Notes: generated from the sequence alone by a model not told the origin. Counted from the first letter of the stretch, positions 1 to 9,321 are shown. The stretch: 41,948 nucleotides of DNA from an uncultured Lentisphaeria bacterium (GCA_949298075.1 CASFVA010000021.1:1-41948); one strand, 5' to 3'. Translations and numbers: made by a program.

Positions 1-1
1 C

Positions 2-2368
2 TGCGCAGTTCTATTTACCGCATGTCTGACGATTTTCTCCGGCATGGGCCGGCTTTGCGCCGAAAACAATTCGAACGGGATAATTGCGGAAGTTCTCCCG
101 GATGCCTCAGCTGAAGAAAAGATCATTATCGGGCAGACCGAGAGCTGGAAATCCATTCTCTCCCGACTCAATTCCCGGATCACGCGGGCGGACCTTCTGC
201 TGAAAAACTATTTTCATTCCGGCCAGAACGAAATAAACGCCTACCGGGAGTTCAACCGCAGTATCCGGCGTCAGGCGGATGAACTGGACTTTCTGCTCTC
301 GCTGTGCACCCCCGAGGACGTGTTCGAAATCACGTTGCGCTGCCAGCAGATTGACGAGCTCCGCGGCTTGTTCCGCAACCGTTATGATTTTCTGCAAAGC
401 ATTTTCAAATCCAATCAGCTGCTGATGCGGCGCACCGATGCCATCCGGACCGAACTCGAAAACATGACTGCTCTGCCCCAATACGCCGAATACGCCGGGG
501 AGATTCAGAATTGTCTGCGGAAGTATCAGACTTTCCGGGATACCGCCGAAAACATCAATGCCAGAATCGATGAGCTGCTCGACACCAAGCTGGCCGAGCA
601 GCTCGACCGTTTGGCCGCCAGGGCTGCCGAAGCCCGCAACCAGACCATTGACAACATTTTCTTTTCCCGCCAGACTACCTTTTGGCAACTGCTGCCGGGA
701 TGGAAAGTGGTTTTCATCTACTGGTATTATTCCTTTTCCGACACTTGGCACGGGTTGAGTTTTCACACGATTGTCAACTTGACCGGGCACTTTCTGCTCT
801 TTGCTCTGCCGCTGGCGGTACTGATGCTGATCGCCGGACCGCGCTGGATCTATCCCTGGATCATCAGGCAGTCGAAATTCCCTGAAAACTTCAGAAAGTC
901 CCGGATCTTCCCCCTGATCGGCTTTCTGCTGGCGGTGGCCGCGGCGCTTTATCTGTATCAATACCGGGCGCCGCTCAGCTATGAAGCGCAAATCCATCAG
1001 TTCAGCCAATCCATTGCCGCCGGCGCCCTGCTGCTGCTGGCTATTACACTGCGGGTGGAACGGAAGAATCTGAAACGCTGTCTGCTGCTGTATACACCTT
1101 TCATTCTGCAAAACTTTCTGGCCGTTCTGCTTTTTGCCTGCGTCGCCCCCTATCAGCCTCTGATGCTGATCACCGTACCGATCAATCTGCTGACTGCGGC
1201 GGCCGCGCTGCTGCTGTTGTGCCGCGATTCCTACCCGGCGTTCGACCTGGCAATGGCATGGACCTCAATCGCCGGCGTTGCCGCTGAGACCATTCTGGCC
1301 AGCATCGGATTCCTGTACATCGGCTTCACTATGATGCTCAATGGCTTTGTCGTTCTCGGAATGTTCCAGATCACGGTCGCACTCAGCCGCCTGATTTTGA
1401 ACCGTACGAAAAAGGATCGAAACCAGGTGACCAACATGATATTGTTCCACCTTGTTCTGCCGCTGCTCTGGATCGGCGGCATCGGCATTGTGATCAGCGA
1501 CATATCCAATATGTATCATCTGCGGGACTGGCTATCTCACTGGACATCGGCAGATATAAATATTCACAACATACTGGAATTCAGCATAATGGATCTCACG
1601 GTCATCACGATAGCCGTTTTTGTGGTGTTGTTTGTGACCGCTTTTGCCAAGGCGCTGGTCTTCAAATTGTGGAAGGATTCCGCCGACTTCGGCAAAGTGT
1701 CGTCGTTTCTGACTCTCGGAACTTACATTGTGTGGATCGTGTTCGCGGTGTTCGTGTTGCTGGTCTGCCGGGTGGAATATTCAAGTGTGCTGGTCATTCT
1801 CGGAGGCTTCAGCGTCGGCTTCGGTTTCGCGCTCAAGGAAGTGCTCGAAAATTTCATCTCCGGCATCATCCTGCTGATCGGCCAGCAAGTACGCCCCGGC
1901 GACGAAATCGAATTTGACGGCAACGAGGGAGTAGTGCGCACCGTCAGCTTCCGCGCCACCGTGATTGAAACCTTTGACGGCACCATCATCACGCTGCCAA
2001 ACACCAATGTGCTGTCCAAGGATTTCCGCAACTGCACCCGCAAAGGACACCGCATGCGCCACGACCTCACCGTCGGGGTCGCCTACGGCTCCGACCTCAA
2101 ACTGGTCAGGCAGACCATGCTGGACGCTGCGGCGGCGGTCCGGGAGGTTTACAGCAATCCGCCCCCGGAAGTACACTGCATTCAATTCAGTGACAGCTCT
2201 ATTCAGTTCGCCCTGCGGTTTTGGATTCACTCCGGAGAACAGACCCGAATTTTTTCTGACCTGCGGGAAAAAATCGTGGAACTTTTCGCCGCCCGCGGCA
2301 TTGAAATTCCCTATAACCGGCTCGACGTTCACCTTGACCACCCGGAACCGGCCCGGCAGCAATCCTGA
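2..2368 (+). CDS. MscS-family mechanosensitive channel, large type, 5' partial
   Basis: Inner-membrane channel of the MscS superfamily, expected to release solutes on hypo-osmotic shock. The frame is open to the first base of the window; codons before the first ATG (position 44) encode a hydrophobic stretch ending GRLCAEN, which looks like the end of a signal peptide, so the true start lies upstream. Counting from the ATG at 44, residues about 20-215 are a charged, coiled-coil-like region, probably periplasmic. About eight to ten hydrophobic segments follow (230-600). The pore helix and MscS beta domain lie at about 580-680 (GGFSVGFGFALKEVLENF, then RPGDEIEF and GTIITLPNTNVLSKDF). The alpha/beta C-terminal domain fills the rest. 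The extra N-terminal domain and helices resemble the MscK/YbdG class rather than minimal MscS. larE follows 61 bases downstream. Confidence 0.9.
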   Translation, partial: CAVLFTACLTIFSGMGRLCAENNSNGIIAEVLPDASAEEKIIIGQTESWKSILSRLNSRITRADLLLKNYFHSGQNEINAYREFNRSIRRQADELDFLLSLCTPEDVFEITLRCQQIDELRGLFRNRYDFLQSIFKSNQLLMRRTDAIRTELENMTALPQYAEYAGEIQNCLRKYQTFRDTAENINARIDELLDTKLAEQLDRLAARAAEARNQTIDNIFFSRQTTFWQLLPGWKVVFIYWYYSFSDTWHGLSFHTIVNLTGHFLLFALPLAVLMLIAGPRWIYPWIIRQSKFPENFRKSRIFPLIGFLLAVAAALYLYQYRAPLSYEAQIHQFSQSIAAGALLLLAITLRVERKNLKRCLLLYTPFILQNFLAVLLFACVAPYQPLMLITVPINLLTAAAALLLLCRDSYPAFDLAMAWTSIAGVAAETILASIGFLYIGFTMMLNGFVVLGMFQITVALSRLILNRTKKDRNQVTNMILFHLVLPLLWIGGIGIVISDISNMYHLRDWLSHWTSADINIHNILEFSIMDLTVITIAVFVVLFVTAFAKALVFKLWKDSADFGKVSSFLTLGTYIVWIVFAVFVLLVCRVEYSSVLVILGGFSVGFGFALKEVLENFISGIILLIGQQVRPGDEIEFDGNEGVVRTVSFRATVIETFDGTIITLPNTNVLSKDFRNCTRKGHRMRHDLTVGVAYGSDLKLVRQTMLDAAAAVREVYSNPPPEVHCIQFSDSSIQFALRFWIHSGEQTRIFSDLREKIVELFAARGIEIPYNRLDVHLDHPEPARQQS

Positions 2369-2429
2369 CCGTTGACCATACCTTGACGTGCCGCCGCACC
2401 GGCAGCGATTTTCAATTACGGAGGACCTC

Positions 2430-3269
2430 TTGACTGACTACGAGAAACTGAAAAATCATCTGCGGCCCCTGCTCGGCGGCGGAGTGGTGCTGGCGTTCTC
2501 CGGCGGAGTGGACAGCGCCCTGCTGCTGGCTGCGCTCGCAGAGCTGCGCAGCAGCTTTCCGTTCCGGCTGCTGGCCGTCAATATGCATTCCCCCCTGCAG
2601 AGCGATGCCGAACTGCGCGAGGCCGAACACGCCGCCGCCGCGGCCGGAGTCGAACTGACGGTATTTGATTATGATCCGTTGAGGCTCCCGGCCATTGCCG
2701 ACAACCCGCCCGACCGGTGCTATCACTGCAAGCGCGAATTCTTCTCACGGATCATCGCCGCGGCCGCCACGGCCGGACTGGCGGCCGTCATCGACGGGAC
2801 CAATGCCGACGACCTGCAGGTTTACCGTCCCGGCCGCCGCGCCCTCCGGGAACTGGGAATAAAGTCACCGCTCGCGGAGCTCGGAATGACCAAGGCCGAC
2901 GTGCGCCGGATCGCCGCCGGACTGGGACTTTCCAGCGCCGCCCGCCCCGCCGCGCCCTGCCTGGCCACCCGGTTCGAATATGGAGTCCGGCTGACTCCGG
3001 AACTGTTGCAGCGCGCCGCCGCCGGAGAGCGGATACTGAGAGGCTTTTTCCCGGAACCCGCCGACCTGCGGCTCCGGATTCACGCCGCCGTCATTGCCAG
3101 AATTGAAATTCCACCGGCCTGTTTCAGCACCGCCGTTGAACAGCACGCCGCCATTTCCGCCGCGCTCCGGGAACTGGGATTCCATTACGTCACGCTCGAC
3201 CTCGAAGGCTTCCGGAGCGGCGGCATGGACCGCCTCCTGTCCCCTCGGTCCCCGGAACCGGCTCCGTGA
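2430..3269 (+). CDS. larE: ATP-dependent sacrificial sulfur transferase LarE
   Basis: LarE adenylates the carboxylates of the LarB product and installs sulfur during synthesis of the nickel-pincer nucleotide cofactor of lactate racemase-type enzymes. The start chosen is TTG at 2430, because GGAGG lies at 2420-2424 with 5-base spacing; an in-frame ATG at 2388 has no such site. The product is 279 aa. The PP-loop SGGVDS is at residues 24-29, DRCYHCK is near 95-100, and Cys177 in PCLATRF sits almost exactly at the position of the sacrificial Cys176 of Lactiplantibacillus plantarum LarE. One Cys at that site fits the self-sacrificing type, but this is inference. larB lies 21 kb away; larA and larC are not in the window. 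Confidence 0.9.
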   Translation: MTDYEKLKNHLRPLLGGGVVLAFSGGVDSALLLAALAELRSSFPFRLLAVNMHSPLQSDAELREAEHAAAAAGVELTVFDYDPLRLPAIADNPPDRCYHCKREFFSRIIAAAATAGLAAVIDGTNADDLQVYRPGRRALRELGIKSPLAELGMTKADVRRIAAGLGLSSAARPAAPCLATRFEYGVRLTPELLQRAAAGERILRGFFPEPADLRLRIHAAVIARIEIPPACFSTAVEQHAAISAALRELGFHYVTLDLEGFRSGGMDRLLSPRSPEPAP

Positions 3270-3300
3270 CCGGTGCCGTTCTCCGACTCGGGCATCCAAC

Positions 3301-3329
3301 TTGAAAAACCGCACGATTTGCGATAAATT
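3301..3329 (+). promoter_or_regulatory. Possible cysS promoter
   Basis: TTGAAA at 3301-3306 is followed after 17 bases by TAAATT at 3324-3329, inside an AT-rich stretch (3321-3350) that contrasts with the GC-rich surroundings. The -10 match is weaker than at other promoters here, and overlapping AT-rich hexamers could serve instead. Confidence 0.4.
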
Positions 3330-3389
3330 ATATAAATTTATTTTTTTTGGCATCCGGCCCGGCTGCGGCGGAGCTTACTGAGGTTTGTT

Positions 3390-4802
3390 ATGGAACTGCG
3401 TTTCTTCAATACCCTGGAGCGGCGGGTGATGCCGTTCCACCCGCTCGTCCCGGGCGAAGTCGGCATGTACACCTGCGGGCCCACGGTCTACAACTTTGCA
3501 CATATCGGCAACTTCCGCGCCTATGTTTTTGAGGATGTGCTGCGCCGGACCCTGGAGTTTTTCGGATACCGGGTGCGGCAGGTGATGAATCTGACCGATG
3601 TTGACGATAAAACCATCCGGGATTCCCGCGCCGCCGGACTGCCGCTGCGCGAGTTCACGGCCAAATACAAGGAGGCATTTTTTGAGGACATCCGGAGCCT
3701 CTTCATCGAACCGGCCGAAGTTTATCCGGCGGCCACCGACCACATCGCCCAGATGATTGAGCTGATCGAAGTGCTGATGCAGCGGGGATACGCTTATCAG
3801 TCGGAGGATAAATGCGTCTATTTTTCCATCGACAAATTCCCGGACTACGGCAGACTTGCCCGGATCGACCGGGAAAATCAGCGGGCCGGCGTGCGCATCA
3901 ACGCCGATGAGTACGCCAAGGATTCCGTCGCCGACTTCGCTCTGTGGAAAGCCTGGGATGAAGCTGACGGCGACGTCGGCTGGGAGAGTCCGTGGGGACG
4001 CGGCCGGCCGGGATGGCACATCGAATGCAGCGCCATGTCCTGCGAATACCTCGGGCATCATTTCGACATTCACACCGGCGGGGTTGACAACATGTTTCCC
4101 CACCATGAGGACGAAATCGCCCAGAGCGAGGCCGCTTTCGGCGGCAAATGGGTGAACTACTGGCTGCACTGCGAACATCTCATGCTCAACGGTGAGAAGA
4201 TGTCCAAATCGCTGGGCAATTTCTACACGCTGCGCGACCTGCGCGCCAAAGGCTGGAGCGGCCGCGAAATCCGCTGGGTGCTGATCGGCGCCCACTACCG
4301 CAAGAAGCTCAACTTCACATTTGACGCATTGGAGCAGAGCCGGGAAACCCTCGCCAGGTTTGACGCCATGTTTCAGCGCATGCGCGAAATTGAGGCTCAC
4401 GGAGACGGCGCGGAAATCGCGGCGGCGGTCACCGCCGCGCTCGGGCATTTCCGTTCCGCCCTGGCCGATGATCTCAATACCGCCGCCGCCATTGCCGCGC
4501 TCTTTGAACTCTCCAAAACCGCCAACAAGCTGGCGGATTCAGGTACGCTGTCGGCGGCCGGAGCCGGGTCCGTGCTGGCGGCGTTCCGGGAGTTCGACCG
4601 GGTCATCGGCTGCCTGGAAGTGGACCGCGTCCGCGCCGGAGCGGCCATTCCGGCGGAGGTGACGGCGCTGGCCGAGCAGCGCGCCGCCGCCCGCAAAGCC
4701 CGGAATTTCGCCGAGAGCGACCGGCTTCGTGACGAGATCGCCCGCCTCGGCTTCACTATCGAGGACGCCCCCGGCGGCGCCTATCGGCTCAAAAAATGCT
4801 GA
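3390..4802 (+). CDS. cysS: Cysteinyl-tRNA synthetase
   Basis: Class I aminoacyl-tRNA synthetase charging tRNA-Cys; 470 aa, the usual family length. GAGG at 3380-3383 with 6-base spacing supports the ATG. The zinc ligand Cys29 lies in YTCGPTVYN, the HIGH-type motif is AHIGNFRAY, the second zinc Cys is in WHIECSAMS, the His/Glu ligands are in HHEDEIAQSEA, and KMSKS is at 270-274. The C-terminal helical anticodon-binding region ends normally at FTIEDAPGGAYRLKKC. No missing catalytic residue was seen. The gene stands alone between an AT-rich upstream region and the promoter of the next gene. Confidence 0.97.
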   Translation: MELRFFNTLERRVMPFHPLVPGEVGMYTCGPTVYNFAHIGNFRAYVFEDVLRRTLEFFGYRVRQVMNLTDVDDKTIRDSRAAGLPLREFTAKYKEAFFEDIRSLFIEPAEVYPAATDHIAQMIELIEVLMQRGYAYQSEDKCVYFSIDKFPDYGRLARIDRENQRAGVRINADEYAKDSVADFALWKAWDEADGDVGWESPWGRGRPGWHIECSAMSCEYLGHHFDIHTGGVDNMFPHHEDEIAQSEAAFGGKWVNYWLHCEHLMLNGEKMSKSLGNFYTLRDLRAKGWSGREIRWVLIGAHYRKKLNFTFDALEQSRETLARFDAMFQRMREIEAHGDGAEIAAAVTAALGHFRSALADDLNTAAAIAALFELSKTANKLADSGTLSAAGAGSVLAAFREFDRVIGCLEVDRVRAGAAIPAEVTALAEQRAAARKARNFAESDRLRDEIARLGFTIEDAPGGAYRLKKC

Positions 4803-4829
4803 CCGGACCGGCCGGACCGATCCGACTGA

Positions 4830-4858
4830 TTGAAAAGCCGGCTTTCCGGTGGTATATT
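4830..4858 (+). promoter_or_regulatory. Promoter of the MFS-PlsC-AMP ligase gene
   Basis: TTGAAA (4830-4835), a 17-base spacer and TATATT (4853-4858) form a sigma70-type promoter in the 127-base gap after cysS. The expected transcription start is near 4865. Confidence 0.8.
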
Positions 4859-4860
4859 AT

Positions 4861-4891
4861 GGGGCTGACGCGGCGGCACTGTGTCAGCCCC
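4861..4891 (+). promoter_or_regulatory. Inverted repeat at the transcription start
   Basis: A perfect 9-bp inverted repeat, GGGGCTGAC at 4861-4869 and GTCAGCCCC at 4883-4891 with a 13-base centre, begins three bases after the -10 hexamer. It lacks a T-run, so it is not an intrinsic terminator. It could be an operator over the start site or a 5'-UTR hairpin. Confidence 0.55.
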
Positions 4892-4929
4892 CCAGGGATC
4901 CGACTGCAGCCCGTTTCATGGAGAGTTAA

Positions 4930-7900
4930 ATGATCAACAAAACCGTGCCGCTGAGGTTGTCGGCAATTGCCGGAACCAATTTCTTAAGCGTTTTCAACCT
5001 GTTTTTCTTCTGCGCTTACGCCACGCTTCGGATTTACCACAATCAGCCGCTTTTTGAGCAGCAGGCCATGAACATGCTGTTCGTAGCCGGACTCTTCGCG
5101 CTGCCGCTGCTTTTTACCGGACTGCCCGCCCAGTTTCTGAACACCCGCTTTTCCACCCGCAATGTCATTGTTTTTGCCAAAGCGGCCGAAATACTGCTCA
5201 TGCTTGCCGGAATGATCGCGCTGGCCGGAATGAAATCCGCCGGGGTGATGCCGGTGCTGACCGCCATCGTTCTGCTGGGGGTGGACTACTCCATCTACCG
5301 TCCGGCCCTGAAAACCTATTCCGCCTCGGCCCTGCCCAAAGCCATGCTGTCCTGGACCAGCGGTGTAACAGAATCCGCCACCTTTTTCGGCATTGTGGTC
5401 GGTACGGTGTGCGCGGTCGTCGCTTACAACGTGGTTGCGATATGCGGAGTGAATCCTGAACTGCCCGGACTCTTCGCGGTGCTCTGCGCAGCCGCCGCCA
5501 CGCTGACCGCCGCCAAAATCGATCCAAATCTGCCGCAGCAGCGGCTGGTGCGCTTTGCGGAACTGCCGATTCAGTGGCTCGACACGCTGCGCCGCCAGCC
5601 GCGCTACCGGGAGCTGGTGCTGACCGGCATGGGGGAAAGTTACATTTTCGGTTCGATCATCTTCATCACCGCCATGGCCATCCAATATCTCGAACAGCAG
5701 TTCGCTCCCGATATGAACACCCAGCTCAAGCAGTACTCCATCATGGCCGCGCCGATCATCGGCGGCGGAGTCGGCTGCATTGTTTCAGGCTGGCGCTCCA
5801 AGCATAACGTCGAAATCGGACTGGTTCCCCCGGCCGTCACCGCCATGACCATCGCCGCACTGCTGATCGGGACTCTGCCGTTGTACTCCGACGTATTCAT
5901 TGAAAGCGGCCTGCTGGCTCTGCTGCTGTTTATATTCGGCTTTTTCGCCGGTGTCATGGTAGTGCCGATGCAGGCTTACCAGGAGTATTTTGTGCGGCGG
6001 GAATTGCGTTCGGCTTTCTTCAGCTGGTTTTATTTTCCTTTCGGACTGGGGATTCTGCTGGCCATCACGCTTTCCGCGCTCATGTACCACTATCAGGTGG
6101 CGATCTTCCCGGTGACGCTGGCGCTGGCGCTGGTGTCCGCCGCCCTGGCGGGAATTACCTTCTTTTTCATGCCGCAGTTTCTGCTGCGCATGCTCATGCG
6201 CATGCTGCTGCGCTCCCTTTACCGGCTCCGGACCTACAACGCCGAACGCATCCCCGAGGAAGGACCGGCTCTGCTGGTGGCCAACCGGGCCTCCTTTGTC
6301 GACATGCTGTTTATTTCCGCCTGCACCACCCGGCCGATCCGGTTCATGATGCACGAGAGTTACTACCGTTATCCCCTGCTCTATCCGCTCTACCGCTCGG
6401 TGGGCTTTATTGAGGTTACCAACGGCAAACCCAAACGGCTCCGTCAGCTCTTCCAGACGACCCGCGATCTGCTGCGCAAAGGCGAAATCATCTGCGTTTT
6501 TCCGGAAGGCGACATCACCCGCAACGGCATAATGTCGGGCTTCAGCAACGGCCTGACGGAAATGATTCCGGATGACGTTCCGGTGCCGGTTATTCCGGTG
6601 CGTATCGGCATGACCTGGGGCAGCATTTTCTCCTGCTATTACGGCAAGTTCAAGCTGCGCTGGCCCAATGAACTGCCCCATCCGGCCTCGGTCACGGTGG
6701 GCAATCCGATTCCCAGAAACACGTCGGCCTATGAAATCCGCATCATACTGTCGGAACTCGCCGCCGAAACCGAACTGGTGCCGACGGCGGAGGAACGTCC
6801 TTTCCACTCCCAGCTGGCATTCATCTGCAAGCGCAAACCCCTGGGGCGCTGCCTTCAGGAGTACGACGGCGGCAACTGGCGGAAACCGGCCAACTTTTCA
6901 GTTCTGCTCCGGGCCATCCTGATCAGCCGCCACCTGCGGCGGCTGGCCGCCGCCGACGAGGAATACATCGGACTCATGCTCCCGAACGGCGTACTCTCCA
7001 CCACCGTGCTGACGGCAGTCATGATGGCCGGTCGCTGTCCGGCCGTCATGAATTACACCGCCTCGCGCGAAGCCAACCGGCACGCCATAAAACAGGCCGG
7101 AATCCGGCATATCGTTACCAGTCGGGCTTTTCTGGAAAAAGTCAATGTTGAAATTATGCCCGAAATGGTCTTCATTGAGGACGCGGCTCCGCATATTGCC
7201 CCATTCTTCCGCCGGCTGACCTGGACTCTCGGCTGTCTGCTGCTCAGTTCCCGGGAACTCATGAAGCTGGTTTCCCCGGAAAACTGGAATGACGTCAACT
7301 GCAATGCCGCACTGATTTTTTCCAGCGGATCAACCGGACTGCCCAAGGGCGTCATGCTGACCCACCACAACATAAACGCCGACGTCGCCTCTGAGTTGAC
7401 CAACATCGGCTGGACCAAACAGGACATCATCATCGGCAATCTGCCGATTTTCCACTCGTTCGGACTCAACGTCTGCATGTGGCTGCCTCTGATGACCGGC
7501 GCCAGGGTGGTGATGATCCCCAACGCGCTTGACGGTCATGCCGCGGGTACGGTTTTGCGCGAGGCCAAAGTCACGGTCATGGCCGCCACGCCGGGATTTC
7601 TCCAGCTTTACATGCGGCGCTGCGACAAAAACGACTTCCGTTCCCTGCGCCTGGTCATCACCGGAGCGGAAAAACTCCGCGACGACGTGGCCGACCGATT
7701 CTACGCGCTGACCGGACTGCGCATCGCCGAGGGTTACGGCTGCACCGAACTGTCGCCGATCGTCTCGATCAACCTGGCCAATTCGCGTATGGAAATGGGC
7801 GTGGAGGTGGCCGAACGCGGCAGCATCGGACCGCCGATCACCGGAGTCTGCGTCAAAATTGTCGATCCCTCGACGTTTGAACTCCTGCCGGAGGATACCG

Positions 7901-8400
7901 ACGGCCTGCTGATTGTCAAAGGCGCCATCGTCATGCGCGGCTACCTGAACGAACCGGAGAAAACCCGGGAGGTCATCCGGGACGGCTGGTACGTCACCGG
8001 TGATATTGCCCACATGAACCGCAACGGCTTCATCACCATTACCGGACGGCTGTCGCGCTTCAGCAAAATCGCCGGGGAAATGGTTCCCCACGAACTGGTT
8101 GAACGTGAAATCAACAACATTCTGCTGCCGGATGACCGACTGGTGGCGGTCTGCGGCGGGGAGGATCCCCGGCGGGGAGAAAAACTGGTGGTGTTCTACA
8201 CCGACCCCGAACGGCTGGATCCGGACGACCTGGTACGTCAGCTGCGCAAGCGCGGCATTCCCAACTTATGGATACCCAAGGTTGAGAACTTCGTGCGGGT
8301 CGAACATCTGCCGCTGCTCGGCAGCGGCAAGCTCGACTTGTCGTATCTGGTCAGGATGGCGGAAAACTTCTGCAAAACCGGCCGCACCACCGGTGAGTAG
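4930..8400 (+). CDS. MFS transporter / PlsC acyltransferase / acyl-ACP ligase fusion (LplT-Aas type)
   Basis: A 1156-aa three-domain protein of the kind that salvages lysophospholipids: an LplT-like MFS flippase (about 1-415, some 12 hydrophobic segments), a PlsC-type 1-acyl-glycerophospholipid acyltransferase (about 420-615) and an AMP-forming acyl-ACP synthetase (about 640-1150). The ligase looks intact: P-loop SSGSTGLPKGV near 797, EGYGCTELSP, GWYVTGDIAHM, and the C-terminal lysine in GSGKLDL. In the acyltransferase, motif III is present (FPEG at 524-527), but the catalytic H-x4-D motif reads NRASFVD: Arg453 (CGG) replaces His, while Asp458 is kept. The acyltransfer step may therefore be lost or altered. 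Start ATG follows GGAGAG (4920-4925). The gene is monocistronic with its own promoter; in E. coli lplT and aas are separate genes. Confidence 0.9.
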   Translation: MINKTVPLRLSAIAGTNFLSVFNLFFFCAYATLRIYHNQPLFEQQAMNMLFVAGLFALPLLFTGLPAQFLNTRFSTRNVIVFAKAAEILLMLAGMIALAGMKSAGVMPVLTAIVLLGVDYSIYRPALKTYSASALPKAMLSWTSGVTESATFFGIVVGTVCAVVAYNVVAICGVNPELPGLFAVLCAAAATLTAAKIDPNLPQQRLVRFAELPIQWLDTLRRQPRYRELVLTGMGESYIFGSIIFITAMAIQYLEQQFAPDMNTQLKQYSIMAAPIIGGGVGCIVSGWRSKHNVEIGLVPPAVTAMTIAALLIGTLPLYSDVFIESGLLALLLFIFGFFAGVMVVPMQAYQEYFVRRELRSAFFSWFYFPFGLGILLAITLSALMYHYQVAIFPVTLALALVSAALAGITFFFMPQFLLRMLMRMLLRSLYRLRTYNAERIPEEGPALLVANRASFVDMLFISACTTRPIRFMMHESYYRYPLLYPLYRSVGFIEVTNGKPKRLRQLFQTTRDLLRKGEIICVFPEGDITRNGIMSGFSNGLTEMIPDDVPVPVIPVRIGMTWGSIFSCYYGKFKLRWPNELPHPASVTVGNPIPRNTSAYEIRIILSELAAETELVPTAEERPFHSQLAFICKRKPLGRCLQEYDGGNWRKPANFSVLLRAILISRHLRRLAAADEEYIGLMLPNGVLSTTVLTAVMMAGRCPAVMNYTASREANRHAIKQAGIRHIVTSRAFLEKVNVEIMPEMVFIEDAAPHIAPFFRRLTWTLGCLLLSSRELMKLVSPENWNDVNCNAALIFSSGSTGLPKGVMLTHHNINADVASELTNIGWTKQDIIIGNLPIFHSFGLNVCMWLPLMTGARVVMIPNALDGHAAGTVLREAKVTVMAATPGFLQLYMRRCDKNDFRSLRLVITGAEKLRDDVADRFYALTGLRIAEGYGCTELSPIVSINLANSRMEMGVEVAERGSIGPPITGVCVKIVDPSTFELLPEDTDGLLIVKGAIVMRGYLNEPEKTREVIRDGWYVTGDIAHMNRNGFITITGRLSRFSKIAGEMVPHELVEREINNILLPDDRLVAVCGGEDPRRGEKLVVFYTDPERLDPDDLVRQLRKRGIPNLWIPKVENFVRVEHLPLLGSGKLDLSYLVRMAENFCKTGRTTGE

Positions 8401-8402
8401 CC

Positions 8403-8532
8403 CGGAACAAAGGGGAGCCGTTGCGCCCAGCGTGAATCGCTGATCCCCGGCGCGAGTACGGAACAAAGGGGCCAGGCGCTGTTTCTGACCACCGGACAGG
8501 CTGATCCCCGGCGCGAGTACGGAACAAAGGGG
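8403..8532. repeat. Short intergenic direct repeats
   Basis: Two identical 32-bp copies lie at 8440-8471 and 8501-8532 (61-bp period), each starting CTGATCCCCGGCGCGAGTAC and ending GGAACAAAGGGG. A third, partial copy of the last 13 bases (CGGAACAAAGGGG) is at 8403-8415. The array lies between convergent genes. A GC hairpin (CCGGCC 8536-8541, GGCCGG 8546-8551) follows. No coding potential is evident. Confidence 0.85.
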
Positions 8533-8568
8533 GAGCCGGCCCGCCGGCCGGGGCCATCGCCGCCCGGG

Positions 8569-9321
8569 TCAGCGCCGCGGAGCCGGATTCCGGAGTTCAG
8601 GAAACAGCATCAGACGGGGCAGCTGTCCGGTACCGGTGCCGGTGACGGCTTCCATGCCCGGAGCAAGCCTACCCGGGTCACCGCGGGTCACCGTCGCCGC
8701 CGACGCATGCGGACGCACCCCGATCAGCTTGAGTTCAACCCCGTTGGCGGTGTATATCATGCCGCTGAAAGCTCCCTGAGCCGATCCCACGGATAAAATC
8801 ACCACACCGAGGTCACGGTCAATTTTCAAGATCCGGCAGCGGGACAGGCGCGGAGCTTCCGCCGCCACGGTCGCCGCGTTAAACCGGCGCACAGCCCGCT
8901 CCAACGCTTCCAGCCGCAAATCCAGCTGCGCCCGGCGCACCGGATCCGACGCCAGCGCATCGCCAAGCTCCCGAACCTCGGACAGCACCGCATCGCAGCT
9001 CATTGTCAATTCAAGACCGCTCCGGATCACTGCCACCAGCATCAATCCGAGGCGTTCTTCCCGGCGCTCCGGAGAAAGCATCTTTCCATCGACCGCCAGC
9101 TGCGCCAGCCAGGTACGCAGCTGCCGCAACGAAGCGTCGTTCCGGGTCAGCCGTTCCCTCAGGTCGTCGGTTTCAGACTCCAGAACCGCAATCCGGCGGC
9201 GCAATTCGGCGTTTTCGCTCATCAGCCGCAGCTGTTCCGGGTCGTCAGCCGCGGCGGCTCCCGCCCCTGCCAGCACCGTCAGCGCCGCAACCGTCAGGAA
9301 CTTGACGCCGCCGGTAATCAT
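8569..9321 (-). CDS. Periplasmic coiled-coil protein of unknown function, last gene of RND operon
   Basis: 250 aa with an N-terminal signal peptide (hydrophobic FLTVAALTVLAGAGAAAA, likely cleavage after AAA before DDPEQ). Residues about 25-75 are a Glu/Arg/Leu-rich coiled coil (MSENAELRRRIAVLESE), the middle is helical, and the C-terminal 90 residues look like a small beta-barrel (ILKIDRDLGVVILSVGSAQG, then GM and LAPGMEAVTG), a pattern seen in FlgT-C or SH3-like domains; that resemblance is by eye only. Its ATG overlaps the stop of the RND pump gene by 4 bases (ATGA), so it is translationally coupled to the pump. It is not a TolC-type outer-membrane factor. An envelope helper for the pump is a reasonable guess but unproven. 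Confidence 0.7.
   Translation of the reverse strand: MITGGVKFLTVAALTVLAGAGAAAADDPEQLRLMSENAELRRRIAVLESETDDLRERLTRNDASLRQLRTWLAQLAVDGKMLSPERREERLGLMLVAVIRSGLELTMSCDAVLSEVRELGDALASDPVRRAQLDLRLEALERAVRRFNAATVAAEAPRLSRCRILKIDRDLGVVILSVGSAQGAFSGMIYTANGVELKLIGVRPHASAATVTRGDPGRLAPGMEAVTGTGTGQLPRLMLFPELRNPAPRR

Noticed and set aside
3375-4448. Long open frames on the minus strand opposite cysS, and similar frames opposite other genes
   Set aside because: They mirror GC-rich coding sequence, have low-complexity His/Gly/Gln-rich products and lack ribosome sites or known domains.
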